64,000 nt of DNA from Draconibacterium sp. (lineage in GTDB: Bacteria; Bacteroidota; Bacteroidia; Bacteroidales; Prolixibacteraceae), in NCBI GenBank assembly GCA_016705335.1, contig JADIYN010000002.1, positions 1 to 64,000 of the forward strand, given 5' to 3'. Of this stretch, positions 58,890 through 64,000 are shown in pieces (within the stretch, counting starts at the first letter, position 1; each line of letters starts with the position of its first letter). Under the pieces are notes generated by a model. It was not told the origin of the DNA, ran no database searches, and was given only the letters and a program-made list of their open reading frames with translations. Position numbers and translations under genes: made by a program.

Positions 58890-60348
58890 TCATTTAATTA
58901 TTTCAATCTTTCCCAGAGAATACCAACCGTCAACACCTTTTCCTTCAATTGCCAGATTAACTCTTGGTTCGAATTTAAGTTTGTCAACTATAGCAACCTG
59001 TATTTCACAAAATCCATCCGGAAAATCAGCAGGAATAAAAAATGAATTATCATAAACAACATCGCCAGGAAGCCAATCCCTAATTACAGCATCAGTCAAA
59101 TACAGTTGCTCCTTAGTGGCTGATTTAAGCCTGATAGCAAATGCAAAGTCTTTGTAACAAGGCGCAACACCTTTGTTTTCCCACCAAGGTTATAAATAAC
59201 AATTTACTATTTGTTCTCACCGATTTCGGATAAGTAAATCTTCTTAACACAAAACGGTAACCCATTTTATTAAGCCAATCATTTACAAGATCTTCCCATT
59301 CTTCAGGAACCGGTGATGATTTTGCATTAAAAGATGACATGTGCCATTTCAGTGATTGATCAAAAATATACTTTACATCTTCCCTGTTGTATTTTTGTTC
59401 ATCGCGCCAACTAAGGAAAGTACCACATATTTCGAAACTTAACGGAGATTTTTCCCAGTCATCCTGAACGTTACAATTAATAATCTCGCGGGGATAGAAG
59501 TCATACATGTGTGACCAGCCATTTTGTTCTGATGCCCAAAACCCCAAATCACCAATGCAATCCACCCGCCATCCTACGGGTATCTGTGAATCAGCGTACA
59601 TATTAGTTTCTTTGTCCATTAAAAGTGCAAGCAAGGGAGTCTTTATAAACGAATCAGTATATGAATCTACAAGAGCTTCGCGGGCAGTTTGATCCAACAA
59701 TTCTGATCCGGCTCCCTCACCCCATGCACCAACTATCGATAAATCAACTGCTTCAAGTTCAGGATGGCCATCATACCGTTCACCCAGTGCACGTATCATT
59801 CCTCCGAAATACTCAGCATATATTGGGTCGTTTGCATCAACCATCCAGGCATTTACTGGGTTATTGTATTTCCACTCTTTTTTCTGACCGACCATGGCGC
59901 GATACCAACCGGGAACATCATTTTCGTTGCCGGTTCCATAAGGTGCAATGCGCAACATGAGAGTTTGTCCTCTCGATCTGGCAATTTCAAGAGCTTTGTC
60001 CAGCATATCCCAACGATAGACTCCTTGTTCAGGCTCAATATATTTCCAATATACCCGCCAGTACGCAATGGTGGTTGCAGGGTGATTTTTATTTTTAAGA
60101 TCTCCGTTAAAATTTTGATAACCAATTGGTAAACCTTCAGTCCAACCCCTACCTCCATTTAGTGTATCACCATTAAAACGCTGGAATGTCATAAACCCAA
60201 TTCCCGGGTTTGTAAGCACATCATTAATCTCTTTTGGTTTGACGATCATGATATCTTCAGGATTCTGAGAAATACACTGAAACGACAATAACAAAAGAGA
60301 CATAGAAATCCAAAGAGAAAAACTTGTTAATTTTTTATTCTTAATCAT
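58890..60348 (-). CDS. DUF4832-containing exported protein with a TIM-barrel-like domain, frameshifted
   Basis: The leader SLWISMSLLLLSFQCISQ is followed by DVLTNPGIGFMTFQRFNGD, typical of DUF4874/DUF4832 proteins. TTIAYWRVYWKYIEPEQGVY, TLMLRIAPYG and VDLSIVGAWGEGAGSEL look like a glycoside-hydrolase barrel with a candidate acid in GEG. After a frameshift near 59170 the beta-sandwich ends with VDGWYSLGKIEIIK. It lies upstream of susC on the same strand with a long gap, so it may have its own promoter. It is probably a surface glycan hydrolase, but the activity is untested. Confidence 0.75.
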
Positions 60349-60573
60349 AATCTAAGATTTTAATTCTGTTTAAAATGATAACATCAAATTCATTGATTTA
60401 TGTAATAATTAATAGTATGAAAGATTATTTGCTTCAAAACATTAAAATTTATAACTATTAATGACAAAATACAATCAAAAACACTACAAATTTACAATAA
60501 AAATGAAATAAATAAAAGGTTTTGAAATTTTATAACTACCTTTACTGAACAATTTATTATATATAATAAGACA

Positions 60574-61673
60574 ATGAAAGATAAAATATTAATAATTATT
60601 GCAGTAATTCTTTTTTCCGGGTGCAATCAAAAGGATTATTTTTTGACAGAAGTTAAGAATCCCGCTTTTAGTCAAAATGTTGTTTTTAATTCACACGAGG
60701 ATCTATCATCCGAAAAATTTAATCACCTAATTACAAAATATCAGTTGGATACAATTTTTCATGGAGAAACAAATGAGTTGAAGCGAATCCTGCTACTCAG
60801 GCACTGGATCAGATCTGTAATAAGCATAAATGATTTTGGTGACCCATATCCCGGAGGCGGATTTACCGAAGGCATACTTGATACTGCTTTAAAAGGACAA
60901 GGTTTCCATTGCGGACATTTTATGACAGTTCAGAATGGAATTATGAATGCATTTGGATATGTTACCCGCACACTTGGTGCTGGACCAGGTGTGAAAGGTG
61001 GTCCGGATGGCCATCACGGAATTAATGAAATTTGGTTGAATGATTATCATAAATGGTTTTTATCGGATGCAAAATATGACCATCATTTTGAAAAAAACGG
61101 CATTCTTCTTTCGGCACTTGAGGTTCGTGATGAATATCTGAAAAATAAGGCTGCTGATATTACAATGGTAAAAGGACCGGAACGCAATCCGGTGGAAATG
61201 GATCCGGAATATGATACTACAAAAGAACGTTTTACGCAAACTTATACATGGATTGAATGGCATGGTTATAATGACCTTTTTACCTCTTGGCCTAATCATA
61301 CTGAATTGCTGGTTATGTATGACGACGATTATTTTAAAAACAATACATGGATTTGGGGCGGCAATCCGCACTGGGCGTATGACAAACCTGAATTTATGAA
61401 ACTGGTTTCGGATAAGAACCAGATTTACTGGACACCAAATACGATTTTATCGAATGTAAAATTACTGGAAATATTGCACAAGTCGAACTGACTTCAGAAA
61501 CACCAAACCTAAAAGAATATCAGATAAAGGAATTGCCTTCAGGAGAATGGAAAACCGTTGAAAATAAATTTAAAATGAAACTCACGGAGAAAAAATATGA
61601 CTGGTTGTTCAGAACTGTTAACCTGGCTGATGTAACCGGACCTGAACACGAAATAATTATTGACAGCAATTAA
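60574..61673 (+). CDS. transglutaminase-like lipoprotein, frameshifted near the end
   Basis: A lipobox in IIIAVILFSGCNQK places the protein at a membrane surface. The transglutaminase-like core has Cys113 in GQGFHCGHFMTVQNG, His148 in DGHHGINEIWL and Asp165 in WFLSDAKYD, in the expected order and spacing. After a shift near 61470 a C-terminal domain follows (VELTSETPNLKEYQ...DWLFRTVN) and ends at 61673. Family members act as proteases or amidases as well as cross-linkers. It is divergent from the DUF4832 gene. It may process peptides attached to the glycan, which is inference. Confidence 0.75.
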
Positions 61674-61851
61674 AAAAATTAAGCATTCAACCAGTGAAAA
61701 CTGAAAATTAATGAACAAACGAAAACTCGCTACATGAATCAACTGATTGTCTTCTTTTTTGTTGCATATTCACATTGTCTTTTGACAAGAAAATGAGAGT
61801 TCGCAATTACTTAATGCAATTTAAAGCCGGGATATCTGGCATTTTTAAGCT

Positions 61852-62598
61852 CTATTCAAAAATAAACGTGCCAAAATTGTTGTATTCATGAAATGACTTT
61901 TCTATTCTATTCCATGAAAACAATGTCATTCCCTGGTCATAATCAATCCGGTACAAATTTCCTCTCCATGCTGTTCCTGACTTTGGTGGAACCTGAGGAA
62001 GAGGCTTTAAAAGACTGAAGGGAATGAAAAATTCTGCTGTCCATGAAGTAATCTGACTTCCATTTTCACTCTTCCCGCCATTAACGTTGACGGCATGCCG
62101 GGTCTTTCTGTCGCCATCATATTGCCAGGGAGACCAACCCATAATATTACCCTTGTTGTTGGGAATTATCAATGGTAATTCGTAATTGAGCGGCGAGAGT
62201 TCATATTCAAAATAAACCGGAAAATCTTCCTGTGGCCAAAGAAACACCTCAACAACATCGTCTTCCCACAGATTTAGATTATCAGCAAGTTTAGTTGAAA
62301 TCAGTATTTTATCCTGACAATCGAAGAGTACATAAATTCCTTTTTCTGAATAAAGGATTTTGGCGTTGGTTGAATAAGTTTCAGGTTTCTCAGACAGTTG
62401 CTGAATATGTATCCATTCCGTACTTTTCCATATTTCATTGCTTCCATCACCTGTCAGATTAAAATCCTGACATTTTTTTACAAAAAGAGTGTCCTGATTA
62501 TTTCTTGCTGACAACGGATTTTTGCAAAAGCCACTGCAAAGTATAAGAATAAAGATTACCAGCAGTTTATTTGGTTTATAAGTCCCGGTTTTATTCAT
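61852..62598 (-). CDS. CBM9-like exported carbohydrate-binding protein
   Basis: This 248-residue protein has a signal peptide (LLVIFILILCSGFC). The CBM9-like beta-sandwich shows GDGSNEIWKSTEWIHI, AKILYSEKGIYVLFDCQDK, LWEDDVVEVFLWPQEDFPVY and WTAEFFIPFSLLKPL. The ends are complete and it closes with HEYNNFGTFIFE. The gene follows the amidohydrolase by 76 bases on the same strand, so the two are probably co-transcribed. It likely binds a mono- or disaccharide end at the cell surface. Confidence 0.8.
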   Translation of the reverse strand: MNKTGTYKPNKLLVIFILILCSGFCKNPLSARNNQDTLFVKKCQDFNLTGDGSNEIWKSTEWIHIQQLSEKPETYSTNAKILYSEKGIYVLFDCQDKILISTKLADNLNLWEDDVVEVFLWPQEDFPVYFEYELSPLNYELPLIIPNNKGNIMGWSPWQYDGDRKTRHAVNVNGGKSENGSQITSWTAEFFIPFSLLKPLPQVPPKSGTAWRGNLYRIDYDQGMTLFSWNRIEKSFHEYNNFGTFIFE

Positions 62599-62674
62599 AT
62601 TTTTTATATCTGATTATTACAACTACTGAAAAACCAATTATAACTATTGAATAATACAAAATAATGGTTTTATA

Positions 62675-63787
62675 TCAAATTCCCGGAAACCATTTTACAG
62701 CATTTTTATAATATATTTTTTCAATAACTTCCTTTGGCAATTTCAAGCCTTTGAATTTTCCATCTACTTCCCACGATGACATTTCATTATCAGTTGTCAT
62801 AAATTCCCAGTCGCGGGTCCAAACCGTGCGCACTTTTTCGCTCATAACAGCGGGGTCGGCATCAGCACCGTCGTAGTCGCCTTCATCGGTTCCGTAAATA
62901 ATCCGATCCTGGTATTTGATAAAGAAATCACGAACTTTCTGCCAATCGTTCTGTGATTGTTTTTCGATGTGGCAAATGCGTGCAGCCATGTCAACCGTCA
63001 TATTCGGGAACATGTCGAAGCGTTTGGCCAGTTCATCAACACTCCACTCCAAACTTCCGAGGTGAGCGCCCATAAAACGTAAATTCGGGTGCTTTTTCAG
63101 CATGTTGTCCCTGGCTTCTATCTGCGCCTCATAAGAAGGATATTCAGGATGCAAATACATGTGATATTCCGGATGTTCAGCAAAATATTTTTTATCGTTG
63201 TTTACAGTCATTGAGTCGCCGGGCAACCAGCAATTTTTGGGCTCACCCAGATGACCGCAAACGGTTTTGCCCATCTTCCCTATATAATCGAATATAGGGT
63301 CAAATTTTGGATTGTCTATCATGATAAAGTTTCCGTTTTCATCCTTATCTACCATTCCAACGTTCTTCCAAACTTTAACACCAATTGCCCCGTTTTTAAA
63401 TGAGTTTTCCAAATAAGCCAAAGTTTTTTCCTGCCATTCAGGACTATCCCAGCCTTTCAATGAAAAAGCTGTCAGATAAGAAAGGTCATCTGGAAATTCT
63501 TTTATTTGTTTCAGTGCAAATTCCTGTTGCTCTTCAATAGTCGGATGTTCAAAGGCATCTGTGTTTATCGTTAGTATCCTGAAATTATTGGCAATAGCCT
63601 CATTCATAAAATCGGGACGGTCAACACTGATATGACAATGAATATCTATCTTCTCCATATTAACAAAATCCTCGGTTGTACAGTAGGTTTCTTTTTCGAT
63701 CTTTTTTTGACTACAGAAAGTAAATATTAGAAAACTGAAAATTACCAAAGAAATTTTACCTGTAGATTTCAGAAACTGTAAATTCAT
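62675..63787 (-). CDS. amidohydrolase_2-type metal-dependent hydrolase, lipoprotein
   Basis: The leader SLVIFSFLIFTFCSQKK has a lipobox. The metal-binding start is MEKIDIHCHISVDRPDF. Later motifs are KTVCGHLGEP, FMGAHLGSLEW and IIYGTDEGDYDG, which supply His and Asp ligands in a TIM barrel. The 370-residue length fits the family, and a NAVKWFPGI end is typical (the 'NA..lf' end of this family). It probably hydrolyses or decarboxylates a small ring or lactone formed from the glycan. It is the first gene of the pair with the CBM9-like protein, and the promoter-like site upstream supports this. Confidence 0.85.
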   Translation of the reverse strand: MNLQFLKSTGKISLVIFSFLIFTFCSQKKIEKETYCTTEDFVNMEKIDIHCHISVDRPDFMNEAIANNFRILTINTDAFEHPTIEEQQEFALKQIKEFPDDLSYLTAFSLKGWDSPEWQEKTLAYLENSFKNGAIGVKVWKNVGMVDKDENGNFIMIDNPKFDPIFDYIGKMGKTVCGHLGEPKNCWLPGDSMTVNNDKKYFAEHPEYHMYLHPEYPSYEAQIEARDNMLKKHPNLRFMGAHLGSLEWSVDELAKRFDMFPNMTVDMAARICHIEKQSQNDWQKVRDFFIKYQDRIIYGTDEGDYDGADADPAVMSEKVRTVWTRDWEFMTTDNEMSSWEVDGKFKGLKLPKEVIEKIYYKNAVKWFPGI

Positions 63788-63836
63788 AAGTCATTTATTT
63801 ACGTATCGTTATTTTTACGATTGATTTATAATTTTT

Positions 63837-63867
63837 CAAAAGTAAACAAAATATTTTTGCTCCACAA
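63837..63867 (-). promoter_or_regulatory. probable promoter of the amidohydrolase gene
   Basis: On the minus strand TACTTTTG (63844-63837) matches TAnnTTTG. A TTG (63867-63865) lies 20 bases upstream. The distance to the ATG is about 50 bases. Confidence 0.45.
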
Positions 63868-64000
63868 TAACTTATTGTAATATATTGAATTCTTTTAATT
63901 CCCGAATCTGTATTTAGCATTTTAATCCTGGCTAAATACATAATTCTCAAAACAAACATAGAATTTTAATCATCTGGTTTTTTCATCATGAAAATTATAA

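Overview
The window looks like AT-rich Bacteroidota DNA, most like the Marinilabiliales/Prolixibacteraceae type. It has a SusC/SusD pair, a second TonB-dependent receptor with a carboxypeptidase-like N-terminal domain, many secreted lipoproteins, and several TAnnTTTG -7 promoter elements. No rRNA, tRNA, CRISPR array, transposase or integrase was recognised. The taxonomic call is inference from gene content.

Positions 1-1229 hold a badly frameshifted serine hydrolase. Positions 1552-32073 hold a large gene cluster that I read as an undescribed type II fatty-acid/polyketide-like pathway. Its core is KAS II, a KAS III-like enzyme, an acyltransferase without the malonyl-binding Arg, two acyl carrier proteins, AcpS, a second PPTase-like protein, a 3-hydroxyacyl-CoA dehydrogenase, two crotonase-fold enzymes and a hotdog thioesterase. 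Around the core are three B12-binding radical SAM enzymes, one SPASM-type radical SAM enzyme, three methyltransferases, a sulfotransferase and a CrtI/RetSat-like FAD oxidoreductase. Two BtrH-like acyltransferases each sit with a small paralogous HTH-like protein. Two paralogous ABC-2 exporters, LolA and a TonB-dependent receptor suggest export to, or transport across, the outer membrane. No adenylation domain, NRPS module, FabG or FabZ was seen. Transcription units: minus 11552-2653; plus 11836-13371; minus 15510-13397; plus 15709-18382; minus 20044-18448; minus 30056-20211, ending at a bidirectional terminator; plus 30460-32073; and the lone plus methyltransferase 1552-2656.

Positions 32336-63787 are a glycan-use region. 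It holds two DUF1593/Sde182-type proteins, two paralogous Asp-box propeller proteins, a possible deacetylase-like secreted protein, a Gfo/Idh/MocA oxidoreductase, a GH20 hexosaminidase, a secreted nitrilase-family hydrolase, an EamA transporter, a GH43/GH130-like propeller, a MORN protein, a URO-D-fold protein and an alpha-oxoamine synthase. A SusC/SusD pair, a DUF4832 protein, a transglutaminase-like lipoprotein, a CBM9-like protein and an amidohydrolase follow. GH20 suggests an amino-sugar-containing glycan.

About half of the genes carry one or more apparent frameshifts while their neighbours are intact. Because both frames still encode conserved family sequence on each side of the break, I read most as sequencing or assembly indels rather than gene death. 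Coordinates for broken genes span the reconstructed gene.
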